11,798 bases of DNA from an uncultured Desulfobacterales bacterium. Lineage in GTDB: Bacteria > Desulfobacterota > Desulfobacteria > Desulfobacterales > G020354645. The notes beneath the pieces were generated by a model that was given only the letters and a program-made list of their open reading frames with translations, ran no database searches and was not told where the DNA came from. The translations under genes and the position numbers were made by a program. Shown here piece by piece: positions 6,065 to 11,798 of this stretch. Location: NCBI GenBank assembly GCA_947259865.1, contig CAMYNZ010000025.1:17532-29329 (forward strand), read 5' to 3'. Each line of letters opens with the position of its first letter. The stretch's first letter is position 1.

Positions 6065-7102
6065 ATGGCAACCAATCTGTCCAAAAGCAAACAACATTCC
6101 TCCCTTGATGTCAATTCAATCGCCGAGCTGATCGTAAGATCACAGCATGCAAGTGGCGAAATTCCCTGGTGTTATGGTCAAAAAACAGATCCCTGGGATC
6201 ATGTTGAAGCTGCCATGGGTTTGAGTATCGGGGGTTACTATCCACAGGCCCGGCAGGCTTTTTATTGGATGGTTCGACGGCAAAATTCGGATGGCAGCTG
6301 GTTTGCTTCATACCGCAACGGTGTTCCCGAAGATAAAACCCGGGATACAAATCTGTCATCCTATATTGCCGTGGGGGTATTTCATTATTACCTGATTACG
6401 GGTGACCAACAATTTTTAAATGATATGTGGACCGCGGTATATGGCGCCATCAATTTTGCCTTGAGTCTTCAGCGGCCGGAAGGTGAGATTTACTGGGCCA
6501 TAAGTCCCGAAGGTAAAATCGATCCCATGGCGCTGTTAACCGGTTCCAGCTCTATTTGCATGAGTATAAAATGTGCCCTGGCGATTGCAAATCAGTTAGG
6601 TTACCGCGTACCGCAATGGAAAAAGGGACTGCAAATTCTTGAAAATGCCATTGCCCATAAGCCCCACCGATTTAATATGACAAAGTCCCGCTTCTCAATG
6701 GACTGGTTTTACCCAATACTTTGTGGCGCCCTTACCGGTGACAGGGCCCGCAGGCGGATTGATAAATACTGGAAAAAATATGTAATCGAAGACCAGGGCG
6801 TTCGCTGTGTATATGACGAACCATGGATTACGATCGCCGAAACCTCTGAACTCTCAATGGCTTTAGCAGCCATAGGAAATTATGCGCAGTCTGAAATAGT
6901 ATATCACTGGATGGTTGATAAAAAATTTGACGACGGCACCTACTGGTGCGGTTTCACTTTCCCGGATATGACCCTGTGGCCGGAGGATAAAATCACTTGG
7001 ACCAATGCCGTGGCACTTATGGCGGCCGACATGCTTTACGACCTCACGCCTGCGGCCCAGCTATTTTCTCATCGTTTCTGGAATTCTTTCGGTTCCCCTT
7101 GA
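6065..7102 (+). CDS. Alpha/alpha-toroid 'prenyltransferase-like' protein of unknown substrate
   Basis: 345 residues, cytosolic (no signal peptide or membrane helix). It belongs to the family commonly labelled prenyltransferase/squalene-oxidase-repeat protein, which has an (alpha/alpha)6 barrel also seen in glucoamylase-like glycosidases. Conserved-looking blocks are GEIPWCYGQKTDPWDHVEAAM (about 31-51), the repeat signature QNSDGSW (73-79), RDTNLSSYIAVGVFHYY (93-109), LTGSSSICMSIKCAL (158-172), SMDWFYPIL (211-219), ETSELSMALAAIG (259-271) and DDGTYWCGF (289-297). Aromatic and acidic residues concentrate where the barrel pocket would be. In other bacteria homologues often accompany glycosyltransferases and methyltransferases, which suggests glycan or glycolipid work; that is family context, not shown here. 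The ATG at 6065 is preceded by GAAGAGG at somewhat long spacing. The next gene is an acyltransferase about 280 bases on. Confidence 0.8.
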   Translation: MATNLSKSKQHSSLDVNSIAELIVRSQHASGEIPWCYGQKTDPWDHVEAAMGLSIGGYYPQARQAFYWMVRRQNSDGSWFASYRNGVPEDKTRDTNLSSYIAVGVFHYYLITGDQQFLNDMWTAVYGAINFALSLQRPEGEIYWAISPEGKIDPMALLTGSSSICMSIKCALAIANQLGYRVPQWKKGLQILENAIAHKPHRFNMTKSRFSMDWFYPILCGALTGDRARRRIDKYWKKYVIEDQGVRCVYDEPWITIAETSELSMALAAIGNYAQSEIVYHWMVDKKFDDGTYWCGFTFPDMTLWPEDKITWTNAVALMAADMLYDLTPAAQLFSHRFWNSFGSP

Positions 7103-7179
7103 GATGGGGTGCCTATTGGAGCAAGATAGCAATTTTGGGTCGATGTGTGCAATTCATATATTATTCGACAATTGCTATT

Positions 7180-7211
7180 GATGCTCGATGCTGGATGCTG
7201 GATATTCGATA
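7180..7211. repeat. GATGCTCGATGCTGG dispersed repeat
   Basis: GATGCTCGATGCTGG (7180-7194) continues as GATGCTGGAT and ATTCGATAG, an iteration of the GATGCTSGAT motif. The 15-bp core recurs on the opposite strand at 10214-10229. It lies between the toroid gene and the acyltransferase gene. The rest of 7103-7366 holds no recognisable gene. Confidence 0.6.
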
Positions 7212-7380
7212 GCAAGCAAGAAACATCGAGTTATTAAATTGGTAATTAGCGTGTAGCGAGTAGCCTGAATCCCATCGGATCGGTGGCTAAAACCTGCTGC
7301 TTTTCAGGTACAATCCTTCTGGGCGCAGCCTAGAACAACTCGTAAAATTTTAGTGCTGAAGATGCAAAGGGGAAACCCTC

Positions 7381-8100
7381 TTGAACCGAGATCATCGTCC
7401 CTATATTATCAAAAAAGCCTACTTGAAATTCCAGCAATTTTATACCCATCACTATCTGCGACCTCAGTTAAAATCCCTGGGGGACGGGTTTTATTTTATG
7501 AAACCCTGGCACGTCGAGATATTTGGATCCCCTATTGAACTGGGCAAATGCATTAATGTTATCGGTGCATCGGACAGTAAAGTGCGATTTTCGGTGTGGC
7601 CGCTGCAAGAAAATGCCGGCGGAATTCGGATCGGCGATTACTGTTTGATATGCCCCGGCGTGCGCATCAGCTCGGCTTCCGAAATTTCTATCGGTGACAA
7701 CTGCATGATCGCAAGTCATGCCTACATCACCGATTGCGACTGGCATGACATTTACAATCGGGTAGCCTATGGCACACCGTCTCCGGTAAAAATCGAAAAA
7801 AATGTTTGGATCGGTGACAGTGCCATCGTCTGTAAAGGGTCAACCGTGAGCGAAAACAGTATTATCGGAGCCGGTGCCATTGTGGTGAATGATGTGCCGC
7901 CGAATGTTGTTGTGGCTGGAAACCCGGCCAAAGTCGTGAAGTGTTTGGACGAAGAGGAAGAATTTACGACTCGCGCCCAGTGGTATTCGAACCCGACCAA
8001 GCTCTACCGGGACATCACTCGGCTGGATAAAAACATGCTGCGGGGTAACACATGGCGGCATTGGTTGCGGCATCTGCTCTTCCCGGCCAAGGGCGACTAG
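7381..8100 (+). CDS. Left-handed beta-helix (hexapeptide) acyltransferase
   Basis: 239 residues from a TTG start at 7381, chosen because AAGGGG (7367-7372) lies eight bases upstream and the only early in-frame ATG (7498-7500) would cut into the fold. Hexapeptide repeats run from about 81 to 175 (GIRIGDYCLICPGVRISS, ISIGDNCMIASHAYI, VWIGDSAIVCKGSTV, SIIGAGAIVVN). The cap AGNPAKVVK (179-187) is typical of the maltose/colanic-acid acetyltransferase group. H122 in DCDWHDIYNR is the probable catalytic base in the loop that leaves the helix. An N-terminal domain (about 1-80) and a basic, Trp-containing C-terminal tail (about 190-239) may position the acceptor. The acceptor is probably a sugar or lipid-linked sugar and the donor acetyl-CoA or another acyl-CoA; neither can be read from sequence. 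A palindromic element begins immediately after the stop. Confidence 0.88.
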   Translation: MNRDHRPYIIKKAYLKFQQFYTHHYLRPQLKSLGDGFYFMKPWHVEIFGSPIELGKCINVIGASDSKVRFSVWPLQENAGGIRIGDYCLICPGVRISSASEISIGDNCMIASHAYITDCDWHDIYNRVAYGTPSPVKIEKNVWIGDSAIVCKGSTVSENSIIGAGAIVVNDVPPNVVVAGNPAKVVKCLDEEEEFTTRAQWYSNPTKLYRDITRLDKNMLRGNTWRHWLRHLLFPAKGD

Positions 8101-8246
8101 CAGTTTCCCTACATAAATGGATCTTTTTCCGATGAGCTGCGTTCTCCGCGGGTTTTGCGTCTGCGGCGTACCTTGAGTACGCCTCAACGAAAACCCTTGT
8201 GCGGCCTTGCTCATCAAAAAAATCTCTCATTTATGAAGGGAAACTG
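8101..8246. mobile_element. 146-bp MITE-like palindromic element
   Basis: The terminal inverted repeats are CAGTTTCCCTACATAAAT (8101-8118) and its complement at 8229-8246, 17 of 18 bases identical. The interior continues as a long imperfect hairpin: GATGAGC against GCTCATC, GGGTTTT against AAAACCC, and GGCGTAC against GTACGCC around a short loop near 8173. It has no coding capacity. It looks like a non-autonomous transposable element or a large dispersed REP-type unit. It starts on the base after the acyltransferase stop codon, and no target-site duplication is obvious. Confidence 0.75.
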
Positions 8247-8284
8247 TGTTTCAATTTAATCAATATGTAAATTGTGTTCGCAGC

Positions 8285-8352
8285 CGCTCAAAGCTAAAAG
8301 CCGGCACGAAATTTCCCCTTTGAGCTTTCAGCCTTCAGCTTCGAGCTTTATT
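8285..8352. repeat. AGCTTTCAGC-type short repeat cluster
   Basis: Iterated AAAGCT / AGCTTT words (GCTCAAAGCTAAAAG; CTTTGAGCTTTCAG; CTTCAGCTTCGAGCTTTA) form an imperfect inverted arrangement just downstream of the MFS stop codon on the minus strand. It may help end that transcript, but no U tract accompanies it. Confidence 0.4.
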
Positions 8353-8355
8353 GAG

Positions 8356-9519
8356 CTATATTGCCTCGTTCTTTGCAACTACCTGATACCCCTTGAAGAC
8401 CATCCCGCCGACCAGCGCAATACAGCTGCTTACAATAAACAGGGCAGAGGATCCGACACTCTCATATAAATATCCGTTTAATAAAAATCCAACCATAAGA
8501 CCAAGTCCATACTGCACGGCATTATTGACAGCCTGCCCCAGTGTCTTGGCGCTATTGGGGGTTAATTGATCGATATACAAAATGCTGGCCATGTGAAAAG
8601 TGCCATAGGTTATGGCATGAAAAATTTGCGAAAACAAAATTAGCACGGGCGACTGCACAAAAAAAAGAATCAACCACCTCAGGGCTGCCAGGATAAATGA
8701 AAAAATCAAAACGTTTTCAAGGGAAAAGCGCTTGAATATCTCCCGCGATTTTATCATAACCAAAATTTCGGCCGTAGATGCCAGCGCCCAGGCAATTCCG
8801 ATAAACACTCTGGAGTATCCCATTTTTTCAAGATGGATGGAAAAAAATCCATAATAAGCACCATGGCTGACCAGCATCAGAAAGCCACAAATCAAAAAAA
8901 TAATCACACGCGGTTTCCACAGGGTGTGAACATTGGTTGAAAAAGGATCCTTTTTGATTGAGGTAATTCCGGGTACGCTGAGTGACATCAGTGACAGCAG
9001 TGAAGATCCGATCAGTATCAGTAACAAAATCATATCAATTGAATACAGGTCTATCAGCTTGCCGAGCACAATGACAACCAGGATAAAATTGATGGATCCC
9101 CAAGCCCGGATGCGGCCGTAACTCTTCTTCTCCGGCCCCAGAATATCCATGGTGAAGGCTTCCAGAAATGAAATAATGGGGGCATAAAAAATTCCATATG
9201 CAACTGTAATTATGAGCATAATTTTGAAAGAAACCGTATAAAGGTAGAGTATCCATATCAGCGTGCTGAGAATGTTGCAGGCAATGTAAATCGGTCTTCT
9301 GATGTTTAAATGATCGGCCAGAGCCCCCCAGATTAAAGGACATACAACCAGGGTAATGGATCTAAGAGCAGACAGCGTACCAATTTGAACGCCGTTAAAA
9401 CCGAGGTGGTAACAGTATAAATTGAAATAGGGCAAAAACATGCCCAGCACACCGAAATACAGGAAGTACTGGGATCGCATAACAAATTTGAGGGACCCTA
9501 CCGAACGATTTTCCATCAT
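8356..9519 (-). CDS. MFS permease, HcaT/LacY-like (MFS_1_like)
   Basis: 387 residues, 12 predicted transmembrane segments, inner membrane. It matches the 3-phenylpropionate-transporter (HcaT)-like branch of proton-coupled MFS symporters at several landmarks. These are GMFLPYFNLYCYHLGF in TM1 (26-41), WGALADHLNIRRP between TM2 and TM3 (64-76), SYGRIRAWGSINF (133-145), SHGAYYGFFSIHLEKMGYS (218-236), RWLILF (281-286) and QIFHAITYGTFHMASILYI (298-316). The substrate could be an aromatic acid, sugar or nucleoside; the sequence alone does not decide. The start is one of two adjacent ATGs (9519 or 9516) without a clear ribosome site, so initiation is somewhat uncertain, but the N-terminal landmarks are complete. 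It is monocistronic, and both flanks are repeat-rich. Confidence 0.88.
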   Translation of the reverse strand: MMENRSVGSLKFVMRSQYFLYFGVLGMFLPYFNLYCYHLGFNGVQIGTLSALRSITLVVCPLIWGALADHLNIRRPIYIACNILSTLIWILYLYTVSFKIMLIITVAYGIFYAPIISFLEAFTMDILGPEKKSYGRIRAWGSINFILVVIVLGKLIDLYSIDMILLLILIGSSLLSLMSLSVPGITSIKKDPFSTNVHTLWKPRVIIFLICGFLMLVSHGAYYGFFSIHLEKMGYSRVFIGIAWALASTAEILVMIKSREIFKRFSLENVLIFSFILAALRWLILFFVQSPVLILFSQIFHAITYGTFHMASILYIDQLTPNSAKTLGQAVNNAVQYGLGLMVGFLLNGYLYESVGSSALFIVSSCIALVGGMVFKGYQVVAKNEAI

Positions 9520-9780
9520 TGAAGCTTGCGGCAGGAAGTGTTAGAAAGCAAGATTTATTTGGGGGAAAGCGCATATGTGCAGACGATACATTGAACAAAG
9601 CCCATGGGTGATCCGGGCCGTAAATTTTGTAGGGGTTAGACTCTTGATAGAAATTTTTTGAACTTTGTGACAGGATACCGTGATAAAACAGCGTTATGTC
9701 TATATGGGAGAGAGGCTGGATGATAGCCAGGGTGAAGTTGCGGAACACTGAAGTTTGAAATAGTTAAACGTACCAAAGTT

Positions 9781-9851
9781 CGTCACTCCGGCGAAAGCCG
9801 GAGTCCATAAATAAGGGAAACGACTGGATTCCGGCGTTCGCCGGAATGACG
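9781..9851. repeat. CGTCATTCCGGCG-type dispersed palindrome
   Basis: CGTCACTCCGGCGAAAGCC (from 9781) and GGCGTTCGCCGGAATGACG (to 9851) are near-complementary arms, each with its own small CCGGCG/CGCCGG hairpin, around a 16-base centre. This is the very widespread proteobacterial intergenic palindrome of the CGTCATTCCGGCGAAAGCCGG kind. The 260 bases between it and the MFS start hold no recognisable gene. Confidence 0.85.
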
Positions 9852-9983
9852 GTCCGAGATAAATTCAAATTTTCAACAATAAAACCCTAATTGAGCGAAA
9901 GTCGAGGTCGAAGATCCGCCTCTGGAGGAGTGCCCCAGATTCAAGGCGTCCAAGGGCGAAGTCGTAGTAAACTACTGCGAGCT

Positions 9984-10009
9984 TCCGCCAAAGATCTCTG
10001 GCGGATAAA
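9984..10009. repeat. Solo copy of the AGATCT palindromic 26-bp unit
   Basis: TCCGCCAAAGATCTCTGGCG and the bases to 10009 match the 26-bp unit found in both arms around the Mth938-like gene, differing at two central bases. This shows the unit is dispersed. GC-rich words CCCGCC and TTTGGCG follow, so a longer composite element may extend to about 10050. The preceding GTAGTAAACTAC (about 9965) is another small hairpin. Confidence 0.75.
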
Positions 10010-10050
10010 CATCGGCTTGCCCGCCTTTGGCGTGGCTTTCCCGCAGGGTT

Positions 10051-10170
10051 AACAAAATGGAGTGGTTTTTTGACAATTTATATTTCACAGATGCAAGAGT
10101 TGTAAACAGCCTGCCTATCGCCTAACGAATACACTAAATTAGGTTTTTTATATAAATTCTCCATTTTGTT
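10051..10170. repeat. 120-bp AT-rich segment bounded by 12-bp perfect inverted repeats
   Basis: AACAAAATGGAG (10051-10062) and CTCCATTTTGTT (10159-10170) are exact complements. The 96 bases between are AT-rich and non-coding, unlike the GC-rich repeats on either side. It could be a small non-autonomous element or a regulatory hairpin. A TATAAT at 10186-10191 just outside is not followed by any plus-strand gene. Confidence 0.55.
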
Positions 10171-10213
10171 TACGCTCATTTAGGGTATAATCTAAGGTAA
10201 TGCCCTTTTTTAA

Positions 10214-10282
10214 CCAGCATCGAGCATCCCCGCCCGCCTCGCCTGAGCGGCTCGCGATGGCGGGCAGGCAGGATCCAGCATC
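10214..10282. repeat. GC-rich palindrome nested in CCAGCATC repeats
   Basis: CCAGCATCGAGCATCC (10214-10229) and CCAGCATC (10275-10282) are copies of the motif also seen at 7180-7194. Between them lies a GC-rich hairpin, GCCCGCCTCGC against GCGATGGCGGGC (10232-10264, one bulged base). The arrangement suggests that one repeat inserted into another. Confidence 0.6.
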
Positions 10283-10361
10283 AGATACACGCTGGCAAAG
10301 ACGCTTGTTTTGAAGATTTTGGCTTGTTCGGTTCCGACTTTCCCTGGTCAGGGGATAGCTT

Positions 10362-10811
10362 CTAGTCTACATCCACGGTAACCTTTTTAGGTTTTTCCGC
10401 TTCGGGCCCTGGAATTTCGACCTCCAGAATGCCCTCTTTAAATTTGGCCTTTATTTTTTCAGGTTGAACACTATGCTCCAGGTTGAATGATCTCTGGAAG
10501 CTTCCGAAGCATCTTTCACGACGATAGTAATTTTCTTCGCTGACTTCCTGATCTTCGGTACGCTCTCCTTTTAAGGTTAGAATGTTGTCTTTAATTTCTA
10601 CGGATACATCTTCCTTTTTTACGCCGGGAAGCTCCGCCTTTAATACCAGGCCACTTTCCGTTTCGTAGATATCAACCGCCGGCCGCCAGGCACACAAAGA
10701 TACGTCATCATCCAGATCCCGGGCACGGGGAAAGGCATCTTCGAATAGTCGGTTGATACGGTCCTGCAAGGTCGCCACATTTTTAAATGGGTCCCATCTG
10801 ACCAGTGCCAT
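10362..10811 (-). CDS. hsp20: Small heat-shock protein, Hsp20/alpha-crystallin family (class A-like)
   Basis: 149 residues; an ATP-independent holdase that forms oligomers and keeps unfolding proteins soluble in the cytosol. The start is set by AAGGAGG seven bases before ATG 10809-10811, although the frame is open 21 codons further. The N-terminal arm MALVRWDPFKNVATLQDRINRLF is typical. The alpha-crystallin domain spans about 42-135: WRPAVDIYET, AELPGVKKEDV (59-69), LKGER (80-84), ERCFGSFQRSFNL (99-111) and the A-x-x-x-G-I-L-x-V motif (122-131). The C-terminal VTVDV (144-148) is the I/V-x-I/V anchor for oligomer assembly. One Cys lies in the FGSFQR loop and another before the domain. It is divergent from a second hsp20 gene and close to lon. 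Confidence 0.96.
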   Translation of the reverse strand: MALVRWDPFKNVATLQDRINRLFEDAFPRARDLDDDVSLCAWRPAVDIYETESGLVLKAELPGVKKEDVSVEIKDNILTLKGERTEDQEVSEENYYRRERCFGSFQRSFNLEHSVQPEKIKAKFKEGILEVEIPGPEAEKPKKVTVDVD

Positions 10812-10889
10812 AATTAAACCTCCTTTGACCCGTGTTGATTTTACTGAAAACCTGAGCGCGTGAAGTTTGTTCATCTTCAGTTTAGGTAA

Positions 10890-10917
10890 AATTTAATCAC
10901 AGGTCATATCTTGTCAA
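10890..10917 (-). promoter_or_regulatory. Candidate promoter of the minus-strand hsp20 gene
   Basis: On the minus strand, a consensus TTGACA (10917-10912) and TAAATT (10895-10890) have a 16-base spacer, giving a leader of about 70 bases. It fits a sigma70-type promoter better than a sigma32 one. No CIRCE operator (TTAGCACTC-N9-GAGTGCTAA) is present in the divergent region. Confidence 0.45.
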
Positions 10918-11148
10918 GGTTAATGGTCGTTTGCGCTTACCGGCGTCTTTATACTTCCCGCTGCAATCATCAAACCATAGGAAAACTGTGGGACGCAAAC
11001 GCAAGCGTGAGGAGCATCAGGCCACCTTTTGAATGCGTACATTTCAACTGAACGGTTGTACTTTACAAACTCCGGTTTCGGTGTTAGGTTTACTCAAATT
11101 TTGAGAAGCACCAAAACAATATTCCGCCCTTGGGTACAGGAGCCGAAA

Positions 11149-11604
11149 ATGGACTATATCAAAATACGATTTAGTAATGATTTTGAGCGGTTAACATCCA
11201 GCTTCGAAAAAACATTCGAGGACATGTTTCGGCCGCGACCGGCAAGTCCGATGTTTTCAACCGCTGAATGTACCTGGACACCGTCGATGGATGTATATGA
11301 AACGCCGGAAGAGATAATTATCAGAGCCGAAATCGCCGGTGTTGATAAAGAAGATCTCGAAGTTGAAATCAACAGCAAAGCCGTCAGAATATATGGCAAA
11401 CGAAGAGAAATTGCACGGATTGATCAGGCGACCTACAGGCTGGCCGAAATACAATACGGTAAATTTGAACGAATCCTCTTTCTAGCAGCGCCTATTGATA
11501 CCGAAATCGTAACATCATCGTACACTAACGGTTTCTTGGAACTTCGACTGGTAAAACTTCCCCGGGAAAGAACATACAAAATCCCCATCGATGACAGCGA
11601 GTGA
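11149..11604 (+). CDS. hsp20: Second small heat-shock protein, divergent Hsp20 family member
   Basis: 151 residues from ATG 11149, which AGGAG seven bases upstream supports; the open frame reaches back to 11029 but without a ribosome site. The alpha-crystallin domain spans about 43-137: WTPSMDVYETPEE (43-55), AEIAGVDKEDLEVEI (60-74), IYGKR (81-85), IQYGKFERILFL (101-112), and NGFLELRL (127-134) in place of the usual G-x-L-x-V/I. The C-terminal anchor is IPI (145-147). Its N-terminal arm is different from that of the 10362-10811 protein. The core is also diverged: EIAGVD for ELPGVK, and no arginine-rich YYRRER. The two are therefore old paralogues, able to form separate or mixed oligomers. Lon begins 91 bases downstream on the same strand, and the pair is probably co-expressed. 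Confidence 0.93.
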   Translation: MDYIKIRFSNDFERLTSSFEKTFEDMFRPRPASPMFSTAECTWTPSMDVYETPEEIIIRAEIAGVDKEDLEVEINSKAVRIYGKRREIARIDQATYRLAEIQYGKFERILFLAAPIDTEIVTSSYTNGFLELRLVKLPRERTYKIPIDDSE

Positions 11605-11695
11605 AATCTGGAAACATTCTACTCTGCCTTTGAGTTTATATGCAGCCTAGTTGTTGGATCATAACTAAAACAGATACTATCGGTTGGAGGTACAC

Positions 11696-11798
11696 ATGGC
11701 AAAGAAGCAGCCGGCACCTGAGGTGAGCAGCGATAATATTCCGGAAATTCTACCCATCCTTCCCCTTTTTGACACTGCACTTTATCCTAAAATGGTAT
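11696..11798 (+). CDS. lon: ATP-dependent Lon protease, N-terminal fragment at window edge
   Basis: 34 codons before the window ends. GGAGG (11686-11690) lies five bases before ATG 11696. After a short polar lead (MAKKQPAPEVSSDNIPE) comes LPILPLFDTALYPKMV, which is the opening strand of the Lon substrate-binding (LAN) domain: L-P-x-L-P-L-x-x-x-x-x-x-P. Full-length Lon would be about 800 residues and degrade misfolded and regulatory proteins in the cytosol. Its place after an Hsp20 gene fits a stress-response unit. A shorter LAN-domain-only protein cannot be excluded from this fragment. Confidence 0.85.
   Translation, partial: MAKKQPAPEVSSDNIPEILPILPLFDTALYPKMV

Noticed and set aside
9395..9748. 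Minus-strand ORF of 117 codons overlapping the start of the MFS permease
   Set aside because: It is in a different frame from the clear MFS coding frame and its composition is not protein-like. No ribosome site was seen.
10186..10191. TATAAT box as a plus-strand promoter
   Set aside because: No good -35 at proper spacing, and no plus-strand gene follows before the hsp20 gene at 11149.
10812..10883. RNA thermometer (ROSE or fourU) in the hsp20 leader
   Set aside because: Only a weak six-base pairing (AACUUC with GAGGUU, one G-U) over the ribosome site was found, and there is no ROSE-type motif. This is not enough to call one.
1..11798. tRNA, rRNA or known riboswitch
   Set aside because: No cloverleaf with a TTC-type arm, rRNA core or recognisable riboswitch motif was seen on reading the intergenic stretches. 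A covariance-model scan would be decisive.

Overview
The window looks like a piece of chromosome from an anaerobic deltaproteobacterium (Desulfobacterota, Desulfobacteraceae-like). This is inferred from three things. The small ferredoxin has the cysteine layout I recall for Desulfovibrio gigas ferredoxin II. The dodecin-like protein is a tryptophan-less variant. The intergenic space is unusually rich in short palindromic dispersed repeats. No phage, plasmid, transposase, CRISPR or RNA gene was recognised.

Layout. 1-851 (-): N-terminal 283 residues of a fosmidomycin-resistance-like MFS exporter. 1281-1478 (+): single-cluster ferredoxin. 1700-3082 (-): class III PLP aminotransferase resembling glutamate-1-semialdehyde aminomutase. 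3206-3746 (+): small Cys-containing membrane protein, then a Mth938/AAMDC-domain protein enclosed by an 86-bp inverted repeat. 4057-4500 (-): SRPBCC protein with a strong promoter holding a perfect 10-bp palindrome. 4853-5065 (-): dodecin-like protein with its own terminator. 5100-6060: repeat-rich stretch with a 50-bp tandem duplication and one possible coding remnant. 6065-8100 (+): alpha/alpha-toroid 'prenyltransferase-like' protein and a left-handed beta-helix acyltransferase, probably a remnant of a glycan-modification locus. 8101-8246: MITE-like palindromic element abutting the acyltransferase stop codon. 8356-9519 (-): HcaT/LacY-like MFS permease. 9520-10361: at least three dispersed palindromic repeats. 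10362-11798: stress module with two divergent small heat-shock proteins and the start of Lon protease.

How the genes relate. The only strong functional grouping is the Hsp20/Hsp20/Lon quality-control block, where holdase chaperones sit beside an ATP-dependent protease. The toroid protein and acyltransferase probably act together on a surface glycan or lipid-linked substrate. The rest are mostly single-gene units separated by repeats. The most unusual structure is the Mth938-like gene. Its start codon lies inside one repeat arm, an inverted copy follows its stop codon, and the coding region would form the loop of one long hairpin.
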